A stretch of DNA of 49,842 nucleotides from Spartobacteria bacterium (GCA_021324825.1 JAJPII010000032.1:1-49842); one strand, 5' to 3'. Positions 9,006 through 18,104 are shown, counted from the first letter of the stretch. A program made the numbers and translations. The notes: a model not told the origin generated them from the letters alone.

Positions 9006-10151
9006 TTAGATGGCCGCGCGGAAGAGCGACCAGGTTCTACCCCAGGTAAATTGCTCCGCGCGCGCCCTCGCCCGCAAGGAATAATAGGCGAGCATATCCT
9101 CGTCGGAAAGGAGCCTCTCGAGGTGGGCGGCGAGGCCTTCCACCGAGTCGCGCTCGAAGAGAAACCCGGAGTCGCCGACGACTTCGGGCGCGCCGCCCGT
9201 GTTCGAGACGACGGTCGCGAGTCCGCAGGCCATCCCTTCCACGATGGTCAGCGCGAACGGCTCGTCCCAGCGCGAAGGGACGACGTTGATGTGCGCCCGG
9301 CGCAATTCATCCGGCAGCGCCGCGCGGGGAATGTGCCCGGGCCGGCGCACGGAGACGCCCGCGCGTTCCAGGTCCGCGCAAAGCTCCTGAAGCTGGCCCT
9401 GGTATTCATCCGCCTCGAATTTATGCCAGTGGTTGGAGCCGAGTATCTGCACGGAAAAGGCGGCGGACTTTTTTCCCGCGAGCCGGGCGGCGGCTTTCAA
9501 GAGAAGGTCCGGCGCTTTCTCGATGCCCGTGCGTCCGACGAAGTTGATGACCGGCAAAGCGTCCGCCGTCTCCTGGGCGGGGGTGAAACGCTCGATATCC
9601 ACGCCGTTATAGATGGTCCGGACTTCGTTCCTTGCTAGGCCGTAGCACGCCTCGATCCAGCGGCTGGTGAAGTCGCTCACCGAGGTGATGACATTCGCCG
9701 CGCGCCGCAACCGCCGCCGGAAGGCCGGCGCGGCGTCGATCTGGTTGTGAAAATGGTGGACGATGAACGCGTCCGGAAATTTATCCCGCAGGAAGACCGC
9801 CATCTCGGGGTCGTTGTGGAGGATCATCGCCTCCTCCTCCAGGTTGGCCTCGCGTATGGCGCGCGCGACCTTCATCGCGTAATTCCTTTGCCCGACGTGC
9901 CGCCAGCCCGTCAGCTTGCGCTCGGCGCGCAGGATTTTATGGATGATGGGGTTCTGCGAAGGCGGCGCGTGGTCGATGAGGATCGTCCTTACCCCTTCGT
10001 ACGGCGCGGCGGCGCAGTTTTTTGAGATGACGAGAGGCTCGTCGCCCCCGGCCCGCGCCACGCGGCAGCATTCGAAGATGTGCGTGGCGATCGCCCCGCT
10101 CTGCGTGGGGGTGAATGTCTCGTCGCTGTGGTTTATATAAAGAACGTTCAT
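9006..10151 (-). CDS. Glycosyltransferase, GT4 family (paralogue of 24072-25226)
   Basis: 381 aa from the ATG at 10151, which overlaps the upstream stop by ATGA; the longer open frame to 10409 is antisense-like extension without conserved content. MNVLYINHSDETFTPTQSG closely matches the start of the protein at 24072-25226, as do LHNDPEMAVFLR, TIYNGVDIERF and VPSRWDEPFALTIVEGMA. The E-x7-E motif is in DEPFALTIVEG. The GAIATHIFE loop after the first strand is the acceptor-side glycine loop. Function: glycan elongation, substrate unknown. Confidence 0.9.
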   Translation of the reverse strand: MNVLYINHSDETFTPTQSGAIATHIFECCRVARAGGDEPLVISKNCAAAPYEGVRTILIDHAPPSQNPIIHKILRAERKLTGWRHVGQRNYAMKVARAIREANLEEEAMILHNDPEMAVFLRDKFPDAFIVHHFHNQIDAAPAFRRRLRRAANVITSVSDFTSRWIEACYGLARNEVRTIYNGVDIERFTPAQETADALPVINFVGRTGIEKAPDLLLKAAARLAGKKSAAFSVQILGSNHWHKFEADEYQGQLQELCADLERAGVSVRRPGHIPRAALPDELRRAHINVVPSRWDEPFALTIVEGMACGLATVVSNTGGAPEVVGDSGFLFERDSVEGLAAHLERLLSDEDMLAYYSLRARARAEQFTWGRTWSLFRAAI

Positions 10152-11230
10152 CCCGCGAACAACACCTCCTCGTAGCGCGGCAGGACGCGCTCCCATGCGT
10201 AGTCCGCCACGGACGCGGATATTTCCTCGCGCCCGGAATGCGCGCCGTCGAGCAAGGGGCGCAGCTTGGCGGCGATCTCGGATACATCCTTCGGGTCGTC
10301 GAGAAGCTGACCGGCGGCGCCTTCGCGCACCGTGACCGCGGCGCCCGCGAGCCGGCTCGTGAGAACCGGCAGGCCGCAGGCCATCGCCTCGACGATGACC
10401 AATCCCCACGCTTCATACTGCGTCGGAAGCGCGAACACGTCCGCCGCCGCATAGCAGCGCGCGACGTCGCCGGTGCCGCCGACGTATTTTACAAGCGGAT
10501 GCGGTTCCGGGGCGATCCTGCCCGCCACGAGAAGGCGAAGACCGGGATCGCCCAGCGACTCGACGGCCCGCAGCAGCGCGGGGAAACCTTTTCTTTCCAA
10601 CTCGTTCGCGACAAAGACGATGACCCGCTCCCCGTTGAAACCAAACTCGCGGCGCGCCGCTTCGCGCTCCGACAAGGCCTTGGATGCGTTGAATTCATCC
10701 GGCGCGAAGCCGTTGGGGATGACGACGATGTCTTCCTCCGGCACGTTGTAATAGTGGCGCAGATCGGCTTTTACATCATCGGTCAGCGCGATGACTTTGC
10801 GGTAGCCGCCCGGGCGAAAATGGCGTTTTTCCAGGCCGAGCAGAATCGGGTGGGCGGGGTTGAGCCGCTGCTTCCAGCGCGCCGGCGACCACGGCTTGCG
10901 GAAGGCTTTGGCCTTGTCCAGCCACGCCGCGTGGACGCTCTGCGCCCAATAGACGCCGCCCTCCGGGCACACGCACCCGAACGTGCCGAGCGCGTCGTAC
11001 CGGTCGCGCTTCAGCATCCGGCTGCTCTCGCGAAAATAGGAGATCGGTTGCAGCAGCCCCCGTTTTGACGGGACATGCCGGCATTGGACCGCCGCGCCGT
11101 TCATCTCGAACTCGCTGGCGTAGACCGCCACGTCGTGCCCGCGGCCCGCGAGGTAGCGCGCGCATTCATAGATGATCCGCTCGACGCCGCCGCGGCGGTT
11201 GCAGGCCGGAAAGGAGAGGGCGGCCTTCAT
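10148..11230 (-). CDS. Glycosyltransferase, GT4 family (paralogue of 7134-8282)
   Basis: 360 aa from the ATG at 11230, which overlaps the upstream gene by ATGA; an open frame continues to 12235 but only as antisense of the membrane protein gene. The N-terminus MKAALSFPACNRRGGVER, GTFGCVCPEGGVYWAQ and ARWKQRLNPAHPILLG mirror the 7134-8282 product. IPNGFAPDEFN, FVANELERKG and YEAWGLVIVEAMACG (E-x7-E) complete a GT4 enzyme. It is about 20 residues shorter than its paralogue. Divergent donor loops suggest the two now use different sugars or acceptors; this is inference. Confidence 0.9.
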   Translation of the reverse strand: MKAALSFPACNRRGGVERIIYECARYLAGRGHDVAVYASEFEMNGAAVQCRHVPSKRGLLQPISYFRESSRMLKRDRYDALGTFGCVCPEGGVYWAQSVHAAWLDKAKAFRKPWSPARWKQRLNPAHPILLGLEKRHFRPGGYRKVIALTDDVKADLRHYYNVPEEDIVVIPNGFAPDEFNASKALSEREAARREFGFNGERVIVFVANELERKGFPALLRAVESLGDPGLRLLVAGRIAPEPHPLVKYVGGTGDVARCYAAADVFALPTQYEAWGLVIVEAMACGLPVLTSRLAGAAVTVREGAAGQLLDDPKDVSEIAAKLRPLLDGAHSGREEISASVADYAWERVLPRYEEVLFAG

Positions 11231-12480
11231 GCGTGCGCGGCCCCGACCGGCATGTTCGCGACCGCCCGCGCGCGCGCGACCTGGAGGTGATAACGGGTGA
11301 TGATGTAGCCGTGCGTCGCCATACCCGCGGACGCCCACGCGATCATGATCGCGCCGCGGCTCCAGTAATGATCGACCATCCCGTGCACGAACTTGCTGGT
11401 GATCAGCGCGCCGCCGATGGCGACCAGCGAATAGAGCATGTGGCTTCGCGACAGGAGCCTCTGGGTTCGCCAGACCATCCGCAAAAAGGAGACATGGATG
11501 GCGAGAAAGGCGGCGAGGCCCAGCACGCCCGTCTCGGCCAGGGTGAGCCAGAAGAGGTTCGTGGCGTCGTATTCCTTCCGCAGGCCGACGCCGACGCCGA
11601 AGATCGGGCTTTTGGAAAAACATTCCTCCGCGAAGTAGAGCGAGTTGTAGCGCATCTGGATGTTCCAGTTGGCCTTGCTCAAGCCGGTGGTGTAGCTGCG
11701 GTCCTGGTCGGGCAGCAGCTTCCAGCAGATGGCGATGAGAGGAACCAGGAAAAAGGAGGCCCGAAAGATCAGCTTGAACTGGCGTCGCATGGACAAGATG
11801 ACCACGAGGCCGACGAACGCCCCCATCCACGCGCCGCGCGACAGCGAGAAGAACAGGCCCGCCGTGAGGATGACCATGACGGCCGACAGCGCCATGCGCG
11901 CCTTGCGCCGGGTCTCCGCGAACCAGAGCTCGCCGCATACGATGACCGCGGCTGCCAGGGAATCGCCGACGCCGTTTTTGTGAAGGCCCAGGACGTAGCC
12001 GGTCCGCAGCACGATGACCGCCGTGGCGAGGACCAATCCGATCGCCAGCAACCCGTAAAACGCGGGCCGGAAGTCCTCCTCGGTACGCGCGAAAGTCGTG
12101 AAGACAACCACCGCCGCGACCATGTAGAGAACCATCTGGATCATCGACGTGAGAGTCGAGGGATGCCACAGCACAAAGGAGGAAAGGACGCACGCGCCGA
12201 GATACAGGGCGATTGGCAGCGCCGCCGGCCCCCACCGGATGGGGCGTCGCTGGATTACGAACATCACGCAGGTGAGCATCAAATTGATCTCCGCGATGGA
12301 AAACTTAACCGGCCCGCCGATGGACATATCCTGCTGGAAGGGGGCCAGCGCGAAAATGAGCATGAGCGGGATGGAGGGATACCTCTTGGCCGTGAACAAC
12401 AGGATGGGCACATCCACGGCCAGGATGGAGAAGATGACGGAGGGCGAGAGATCCTGGCTTTCCTGGATGACGGCGTGCAT
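11227..12480 (-). CDS. O-antigen ligase/polymerase-like membrane protein (Wzy_C)
   Basis: 417 aa with about ten to twelve hydrophobic segments. SLSRGAWMGAFVGL near residue 213 and the later loop with FGVGVGLR followed by LFWLTLAETGVLGLAAF are the usual signature of the O-antigen ligase / Wzy_C family, whose members either polymerise repeat units or ligate glycan to a carrier in the periplasm. The ATG at 12480 is one base from the stop of the upstream GT2 gene. A second family member is encoded on the plus strand at 32804-34204. Polymerase or ligase cannot be decided from sequence. Confidence 0.85.
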   Translation of the reverse strand: MHAVIQESQDLSPSVIFSILAVDVPILLFTAKRYPSIPLMLIFALAPFQQDMSIGGPVKFSIAEINLMLTCVMFVIQRRPIRWGPAALPIALYLGACVLSSFVLWHPSTLTSMIQMVLYMVAAVVVFTTFARTEEDFRPAFYGLLAIGLVLATAVIVLRTGYVLGLHKNGVGDSLAAAVIVCGELWFAETRRKARMALSAVMVILTAGLFFSLSRGAWMGAFVGLVVILSMRRQFKLIFRASFFLVPLIAICWKLLPDQDRSYTTGLSKANWNIQMRYNSLYFAEECFSKSPIFGVGVGLRKEYDATNLFWLTLAETGVLGLAAFLAIHVSFLRMVWRTQRLLSRSHMLYSLVAIGGALITSKFVHGMVDHYWSRGAIMIAWASAGMATHGYIITRYHLQVARARAVANMPVGAAHA

Positions 12481-12481
12481 T

Positions 12482-13381
12482 TTATTTCACCGCCCAATGA
12501 GTGGTCTGGCGCACAAAGAGCCACGAATGGAGCCGCACTTTCGCGAGCGCCGTCTCGCGGCGCCTGGGCGGAAACGCGGTGAGCGTCCAAAGAATCGCCC
12601 GCAGCAGGCAGCCGGCCGCCATCGCGGCGCGCATCGAGATCAACCCGGAAAGCCCGTGGTGTTTCCGCACGTAGGCGTCCAGGCTGTCGAAGAAGTGGCG
12701 GTTGATGAGCGCGCGATTGGTCGCGCCGCTCGCCCCGCCGAGATGGGTGATCCGCGCGCCGGGCGTGAACGCGATCTCCCAGCCCGCGTCATGAATCCTG
12801 CGCTGCCAGTCGGCTTCCTCGCTGTACATGAAGAAGCGCTCGTCGAACCCGCCGACCTTTTCATAAACCTCGCGCCGCACCAGCATGCACGCGCCGATGA
12901 CGAAATCCACACGGCGCACCGCATCGTGCGGCCAGCGGCGGTAGCCGTCCGAGAGCCACATGTTTTCCAGCCAGACGTAGCGGGGGGAAGGCAGCCGGAA
13001 GCAGGAGAGTTGCAGCGATCCGTCCGCATTGTGCGTGCGCGGCCCGACGACGCCCGTTTTCGGGTTGGCGCGCAGGAAATCAAGCATCGCGCGGATCGCG
13101 CCCGGTTCGGGAAAAGCGTCGCTGTTGAGCAGGAGAAAATAGTCGCCGCGCGCGACCGCCATCGCCTGGTTGTTCGCGGCGCCGAAACCGGAGTTCTTTT
13201 CATTCGCGAGCAGGCGCGCCCGGGGGAAGGCTTCCCTGACGGCCCGGACGCTGTCATCGGTGGAGGCGTTGTCCACGACGAGAATCTCCGATTCCAGGCC
13301 TTCGAGAGCGACGTCGAGCGTCCGCAGGCAATCGAGCGTCATCCGGCGCGTGTTGTAGCTGATGATGATGACGGAGATCAT
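12482..13381 (-). CDS. Glycosyltransferase, GT2 family (rhamnosyltransferase-like)
   Basis: 299 aa. The start at the ATG at 13381 (MISVIIISYNTRR) matches the first strand of GT-A enzymes and overlaps the upstream gene by ATGA. VVDNASTDDS (35-44), LLNSDAFPEPG (metal-binding NSD at 86-88), GACMLVRREV and MYSEEADWQRR are typical of the WbbL-like rhamnosyltransferase group. The C-terminal tail (about 240-299) is basic with one hydrophobic stretch (ILWTLTAF), suggesting membrane contact. The larger open frame extending to 13903 is shadow of the acyltransferase gene. Rhamnose as donor is only a family-based suggestion. Confidence 0.9.
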   Translation of the reverse strand: MISVIIISYNTRRMTLDCLRTLDVALEGLESEILVVDNASTDDSVRAVREAFPRARLLANEKNSGFGAANNQAMAVARGDYFLLLNSDAFPEPGAIRAMLDFLRANPKTGVVGPRTHNADGSLQLSCFRLPSPRYVWLENMWLSDGYRRWPHDAVRRVDFVIGACMLVRREVYEKVGGFDERFFMYSEEADWQRRIHDAGWEIAFTPGARITHLGGASGATNRALINRHFFDSLDAYVRKHHGLSGLISMRAAMAAGCLLRAILWTLTAFPPRRRETALAKVRLHSWLFVRQTTHWAVK

Positions 13382-14511
13382 GCCAGTGAAGGTTCCAGCG
13401 GCGCGGGGCGGACAACCGGAGGCTTCCCGCGCCGGATAAAGGGACGCTCGCATACGAGGAAGAAAAGGTACGACGCCCCGATGATGGCGGGCAATCCAAA
13501 GCTGCACAGCATAAAAAAGGCGCGGAAGGGCGACAGGTGCAGCGGCAGAACGAAGTACCGCCAGACGATCTCCAGCAAAGGGGCGTGCAGCAAATAGAAG
13601 CTGTAGGAAAACGTCCCGACGAATACCAGCGGCTTCCAGCCAAGGACGGCGCGAATAAAGCCCGAGGACTCCGCGGCGACCAGCAAGGAGAGCGTGCCCA
13701 GCGCGATGAAAATGTCGGTGATCTGCCACGGGAACCCGCGCGAAAGGCCCGCCTTGGTGGAAACGACGGCGAGGCCGAACAAAAGGGGATGGAGCGCGGC
13801 CCACGGCAGACGTCCGCGCCACTTCGCCAGCCGGGGGTCCGCGGAGTGACCGAAGCCCGCGGCCAGCATGCCGAGCGCAAAGAGGCCGTAGTAATGGAGG
13901 CAAACGCCGGTCTCGGAATCATCCAGCGGCGAATACGCGAGCGGGACAAGGAGCAGAAAAGACGCGGCAAGCGCGGCGGCGACCGTCCGCAAGGGGCCGA
14001 AGCGATTCCACCCCCAGACCATAAGCGGAAAAAGGAAGTATATCCGCCACTCCACGGAGATCGACCAGAGGCAGTAGTTGATCCGGTGATTCGTCGCGCT
14101 GAAAGCGTCCTGGACCAGGAGGAGGTGGGAAAGAATGCCGGCTCGAGTCACCGGCAGGGAGCTGTTCCACAACGTCGCGCCGGGAGTCCCGATGAAGAAC
14201 CGGATCAAAAGAAGCGAGAGCGCCACCGCCAGGTAGTAAGGCGGCAGGATGCGCCACGCGCGCTTCTTGAAGAAGCTCCAGGCGCCGCCGGAAATCCCCC
14301 CTTTCCGAAGCACGGGCAGCATGAGGCAAAAACCGGAGAGGACGATGAAGACGTCCACGGCGTAATGTCCGAACATGAAAACCCCGAGGACGTGCCTCTT
14401 CATTCCGTCCGGCAACCCGTCATTCACATTCAGGAGCATGTGGTACACGGTGACGTAGAGCGCCGCCAGGGCGCGCAGGCCATCCACGTAATCGAGCCGA
14501 TCCGTCTTCAT
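13378..14511 (-). CDS. Acyltransferase family 3 membrane protein (OafA-like)
   Basis: 377 aa. RLDYVDGLRALAALYV followed by YHM is the N-terminal signature with its conserved histidine, and AVDVFIVLSGFCLMLP is the second hallmark. About ten transmembrane segments follow. Such proteins O-acetylate (or otherwise acylate) glycans at the membrane. I take the ATG at 14511 as start, two bases after the upstream stop. A relative of similar organisation is encoded at 30843-32012. The sugar modified is unknown. Confidence 0.9.
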   Translation of the reverse strand: MKTDRLDYVDGLRALAALYVTVYHMLLNVNDGLPDGMKRHVLGVFMFGHYAVDVFIVLSGFCLMLPVLRKGGISGGAWSFFKKRAWRILPPYYLAVALSLLLIRFFIGTPGATLWNSSLPVTRAGILSHLLLVQDAFSATNHRINYCLWSISVEWRIYFLFPLMVWGWNRFGPLRTVAAALAASFLLLVPLAYSPLDDSETGVCLHYYGLFALGMLAAGFGHSADPRLAKWRGRLPWAALHPLLFGLAVVSTKAGLSRGFPWQITDIFIALGTLSLLVAAESSGFIRAVLGWKPLVFVGTFSYSFYLLHAPLLEIVWRYFVLPLHLSPFRAFFMLCSFGLPAIIGASYLFFLVCERPFIRRGKPPVVRPAPLEPSLA

Positions 14512-14513
14512 GT

Positions 14514-15653
14514 TCAACAGAATGGGGCGAGCGCGTCCAGCAGCACGTCGAGACGGCGCTCCCAACTGTGTTTCCGCGCCTCCGCCCTGCGCGCGGGCCG
14601 GGCGGCGCCGTTCTCTGCCATGGCCTCGCCGCAGGCTGTGACGAACGCGTCCACGCCGGAGGCTATGCGGCACAGGTTCGGGTAGCTGTTGAAGCCCGCG
14701 ACCCTCGTGCTGACAATCGGTTTGCCCGAGGCGAGGTACTCCCACAGCTTCAGCGGATTGAGGCTGTTGGTGAAGCCCGTCTCGACGTGCGGGACGATGC
14801 ATACGTCGAATTCCGACATCACTTCGGGTATCCGCTCGTAACTGACCGGGCCTGTGACGTGGATATTGCCGCACAACGCCAGGCGGTTTTTTTCGGCGGG
14901 TGTCAGATGATCGGGGCCGACCAGCACTACGCTGCCGGTGGGAAAAGAACGGGCTAGACCGGCGGCCAGTTCCGTGTCGAAACGATCCGCGTGAATCGTC
15001 CCGGTGTAACCAAACACCGGGGACTGCCAGCGGCCTTTCCGCGTCGTGTCGGGAATCGCCGCGTAATGGGCGTTGTCGACGCCGTTCGGCAGGAGCAGGA
15101 GGTTTTTGCAGGTCGCCGCGCGGCTCTCCGCCAGCGCCTCGGAGCAGACGACGACGAGGTTCGCGCGCTCGCACAAGGCGCGATCCTGCCCGATGATAAG
15201 CTTTCGCTCCGAGTCGGAAAAGGAAGGCGCCAGGGCCCAGTCGTCGGTGATGTCGTAGACCATCGCGCGCTCGCCCATCGCGCCCGCCATGTGCGCCGCC
15301 GAGTAGGGGTTCAGCCACAAAACGGGATCCTTTATTCCCAGACCGCCCGCCACGGAAAGAATGTGGCGCCGGGAGATCGCCTCGTTCAGGAGTCTTCCCG
15401 CACGGAGCGAATCGGGAAAGAGTTTCAGCGCGCGCGTCACGGTGATGTTGGGGAATCCGGGGACGGTCCAGGTCGCCTCGCCGCGCAAGGCGCCGAGCGT
15501 CCCGCGGCGCAGGTGGTGGGTCACGTTCCTTGGCAGGCCGACGAAGAGAATCTTCATCGCCGGGAAACGCTTCGCCAGCCCCGCGCAGAGGAACTGGTTG
15601 CGACGCCAGACGTCGTCCCAGTTCTCGAGCGAAACAAAAATCAGGTCACGCAT
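14514..15653 (-). CDS. Glycosyltransferase, GT4-like (TuaH-like)
   Basis: 379 aa from the ATG at 15653, chosen because MRDLIFVSLENWDDVWRR matches the start of a family of GT-B proteins resembling teichuronic acid TuaH; upstream residues overlap the previous gene by more than the 8 bases seen here. LLPNGVDNAHY, FGYTGTIHADRFD and SLNPLKLWEYLASGKP (glutamate in the donor pocket) are visible. The canonical E-x7-E is replaced by the N-x-L-K-x-x-E form usual in this subgroup. Substrate unknown. Confidence 0.85.
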   Translation of the reverse strand: MRDLIFVSLENWDDVWRRNQFLCAGLAKRFPAMKILFVGLPRNVTHHLRRGTLGALRGEATWTVPGFPNITVTRALKLFPDSLRAGRLLNEAISRRHILSVAGGLGIKDPVLWLNPYSAAHMAGAMGERAMVYDITDDWALAPSFSDSERKLIIGQDRALCERANLVVVCSEALAESRAATCKNLLLLPNGVDNAHYAAIPDTTRKGRWQSPVFGYTGTIHADRFDTELAAGLARSFPTGSVVLVGPDHLTPAEKNRLALCGNIHVTGPVSYERIPEVMSEFDVCIVPHVETGFTNSLNPLKLWEYLASGKPIVSTRVAGFNSYPNLCRIASGVDAFVTACGEAMAENGAARPARRAEARKHSWERRLDVLLDALAPFC

Positions 15654-16701
15654 TCCTGGCGCGCACGACGCTTTCGCCGATCTCGACGAGCTGCCGCGCA
15701 AACTCTTCGGAGGAGAACCGGCGCGCCCACTCGGTCGCCCGCGCGCCGATCTCCGCGAAGCTGTCCGGGTTGTCGAGATACGCGCGAAGTTTCCGGCGCA
15801 TATCCTCGACGTCGTACGGCTTGACTCCTATGGCCGTGACGCCGTCCTCGAAATAATCCTGCATCCCCCTCACCTTCGAGACGATGACGGGCCGCCCGAG
15901 CGACATATTTTCCAGCAGGATCGTGTGGCCCGACGCGAAATCGACCTCGCCAATCGGGTTGATGATCGCCCGCGCGCGCCGGTACAAGTCCTTCAGTTTG
16001 CTGATGGGCATCGCTTGCAACACCTCGACCTGCATCCCCGGCTCCTTCGTCTTTTCGATGATCGCGGCGTTGTAAGCGTCCGTGACGACGATGAGCTTCT
16101 CCCCTTTGGGGAACGCCTTGAGGAGCGTGGGATAATCCCGGCCCTCGTTCGTTCCCGCGGAGAGGCAGTAATCGCCGCCGCCCAGCGGGCCGTCCGGCTT
16201 GAAGTAATGGACATCCACTAGCATGTGGACGAGATGCTGCCGGTCTTCGCGCAGATTGAATTCGCGCCATATCGCGTCCCGTTCCATCGTGCTGAGGGAG
16301 ACGATCGCCTCGGCTTCGGGCAGGAGGCGGCTGAAGATCGCCTTCCTTTTTCCCGAGCGATTGCGCACGTGCATGATCGCCGTGGAGATGATGACAACCG
16401 GCGCGCGCAGGATGCCGAGTTTTTTCAGGATCAACACCGGCAGGACGGAGGCCTCGTTCACCGCGAAGATGCAATCCACGCTCCACTGCTTCCACACCGC
16501 GTACAACGCCTGGTAAATGCGCCAGGGAACGGGCTTGGTCAGGCGGCGCCGGAAGAATTTCGGCGTGGGGCACACGATGGCTTCGTGGCCCATCTTCTTC
16601 ACGTCCGCGTAGCCCCAGACCCTGTGGGAGGGCACCGCGCCGGCCTCGCCGTCGGCGATCTCCTTGTTCCAGTCGGTCGGAAATAGGTAGAGAATTTTCA
16701 T
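15646..16701 (-). CDS. Glycosyltransferase, GT4-like
   Basis: 351 aa GT-B protein, shorter than its neighbours. The first strand is MKILYLFPTDWNKE. The donor side has YCLSAGTNEGRDYPTLLKAF in the position of the usual GR-x-x-x-KG loop, and FASGHTILLENMSLGRPVIVSKV with one conserved glutamate, which departs from the standard E-x7-E motif (first position is the S/G of FASGH). It may be an atypical GT4 member. It overlaps the next gene by 8 bases and lies 6 bases from the FdtA-like gene. Confidence 0.8.
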   Translation of the reverse strand: MKILYLFPTDWNKEIADGEAGAVPSHRVWGYADVKKMGHEAIVCPTPKFFRRRLTKPVPWRIYQALYAVWKQWSVDCIFAVNEASVLPVLILKKLGILRAPVVIISTAIMHVRNRSGKRKAIFSRLLPEAEAIVSLSTMERDAIWREFNLREDRQHLVHMLVDVHYFKPDGPLGGGDYCLSAGTNEGRDYPTLLKAFPKGEKLIVVTDAYNAAIIEKTKEPGMQVEVLQAMPISKLKDLYRRARAIINPIGEVDFASGHTILLENMSLGRPVIVSKVRGMQDYFEDGVTAIGVKPYDVEDMRRKLRAYLDNPDSFAEIGARATEWARRFSSEEFARQLVEIGESVVRARNA

Positions 16702-16707
16702 GTTTTG

Positions 16708-17139
16708 TTATTTGCCCACGTGCGCCAGGAAATCGGCGTAGTTGCGAATGTAGCCGCTCTCGTCATAAACGTCGGAGGCGAGCACCAGCATGACGCAGTC
16801 CTTCGAATGGCCCGACTGGACGCCCCAGATGAGCGGCGGGATATAGACGCCCTTGTCGGGGGAATCGAGGAGATAGTCCTCCTTCGCGCAGCCGTCTTCC
16901 ACGGTGACCGTGAGCGAGCCTTTCAGGCAGACGATCAGTTGCTCCAGCTTCTTGTGCGCGTGTTCGCCCCGCACGCTGTTCTCCGGAACGTCGTACGTGA
17001 CGAAGAAGCGTTTCGGCGCGAACGGCAGATGCCGGTCGTACTCCGCGAACACCAGGTTGCCGCGCGGGTCGGGGATCAACGGAAAATTGATCAACCTGAC
17101 GCTCCCGAGGCTGGACTTCACAATGCCGGTTTCCTTCAT
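16708..17139 (-). CDS. fdtA: FdtA-like dTDP-4-keto-6-deoxyhexose 3,4-ketoisomerase (cupin)
   Basis: 143 aa single-domain cupin. RGEHAHKKLEQLIVCLKG contains the HAHK histidines and glutamine of the FdtA/QdtA/WxcM-C family active site, and YIPPLIWGVQ is the conserved late strand. Members turn dTDP-4-keto-6-deoxyglucose into the 3-keto isomer en route to 3-amino-3,6-dideoxy sugars. No partner aminotransferase or N-acyltransferase of that pathway, and no RmlA/RmlB, is present in this window, so the sugar must be completed elsewhere or the protein has another role. The ATG at 17139 is 2 bases from the upstream stop. Length is normal for the family. Confidence 0.85.
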   Translation of the reverse strand: MKETGIVKSSLGSVRLINFPLIPDPRGNLVFAEYDRHLPFAPKRFFVTYDVPENSVRGEHAHKKLEQLIVCLKGSLTVTVEDGCAKEDYLLDSPDKGVYIPPLIWGVQSGHSKDCVMLVLASDVYDESGYIRNYADFLAHVGK

Positions 17140-17141
17140 TT

Positions 17142-18104
17142 TCAACAGGCGGACGTGTACGACTTGATCTTCCACTTCATCGAACGCGCCCAAAGATAGA
17201 GGTAGCGGCGATTCAACAGCTTCGACGGGAGCGGTTTTATTCCTAGCAGATCGCGGCAGCCTTCGATCATCCGGTGAAAAAGGACATCGGGCGCGAACCA
17301 TTGCTCCCACTGGCGGCGCGCCTCGGCGGCCATCTCGGCGCAGCGGTCTTCGCACGCTTCCAGTAGGGCCGGCAGGCGGCTCACGTCCGCTTCCGCCACG
17401 CGCACCGAGGAGCTCTCCCATGCGGGGCCGGCGGGCGGCTCCCACTCGTCGCTCAGGATCACCGGCACGCGCCCGGCGGCCATCGTCTCGAAAAGCCGGA
17501 AGGAGGACGTGCCGTTGCCGCGCGGGCAAAGGACGAATTTCGAGCGGCGCATCACTTCGGCGTAGCGCTCTTTTTGTTTGTCCACCTGGTCGGTCTTGTC
17601 GCCGAAAAAATCGACGGCGCTCGTGTCGGCGAGGTACGCGCGCGGGTGCGCCAGTTCCTGGATGCGATCCCGCACCCGGTGGCCGCCCCGGCCCATGAAG
17701 GAGAAAAGCAGCGCGTCGTCCCCCGTCTCCAGCGGGCTGGGCGTCGAGGGGGGGTTGAGCATGGCGATATAGGCGCACGCGCGCTGCCGCCGCGGATTGA
17801 ACGACGATTTCGGCATGCAGACGTAAAGGCCGGGCATCGCGCACCACGGCTGATCCTGCTCGCTATAGAGGAATGTTTTCTCCCGGTGCCGCCGCACGAG
17901 CGGATGCCGGCGGATGGAGTCCATGCCGAGGTCGGACGGATGCTGATGACCGTCCAGAAAAAGGATGATGTCCGCCTCGTCCGGGTCATCGGCCAGTTGG
18001 TGCACGCCGAAACGGTCCTGCTCCGCGAGTCGCGCCAGCGTCGGGAGGTAAGTCGACACGTGCGGCATGGTTTCCTGGATGGCTGTGGTGGCGAAGACTT
18101 TCAT
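17142..18104 (-). CDS. Exostosin-like glycosyltransferase (GT47 type)
   Basis: 320 aa. The C-terminal half has RRSKFVLCPRGNGTSSFRLFE followed by TMAAGRVPVILSDEW, the exostosin-domain signature in which a glutamate/arginine pair binds the nucleotide sugar. The N-terminal half has DEADIILFLDGHQ and an SFMGRGGH turn seen at the start of the donor domain. No signal peptide or membrane anchor is present, unlike eukaryotic members, so it should act in the cytoplasm. It is directly adjacent to its upstream neighbour (zero gap) and 2 bases from the fdtA-like gene. Substrate unknown. Confidence 0.85.
   Translation of the reverse strand: MKVFATTAIQETMPHVSTYLPTLARLAEQDRFGVHQLADDPDEADIILFLDGHQHPSDLGMDSIRRHPLVRRHREKTFLYSEQDQPWCAMPGLYVCMPKSSFNPRRQRACAYIAMLNPPSTPSPLETGDDALLFSFMGRGGHRVRDRIQELAHPRAYLADTSAVDFFGDKTDQVDKQKERYAEVMRRSKFVLCPRGNGTSSFRLFETMAAGRVPVILSDEWEPPAGPAWESSSVRVAEADVSRLPALLEACEDRCAEMAAEARRQWEQWFAPDVLFHRMIEGCRDLLGIKPLPSKLLNRRYLYLWARSMKWKIKSYTSAC

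Noticed and set aside
10148..12235. 695-codon minus-strand frame as a single large protein
   Set aside because: Only the last 360 codons are conserved (GT4). The first part overlaps the membrane ligase gene in another frame and reads as Arg/Gly/Pro-rich noise.
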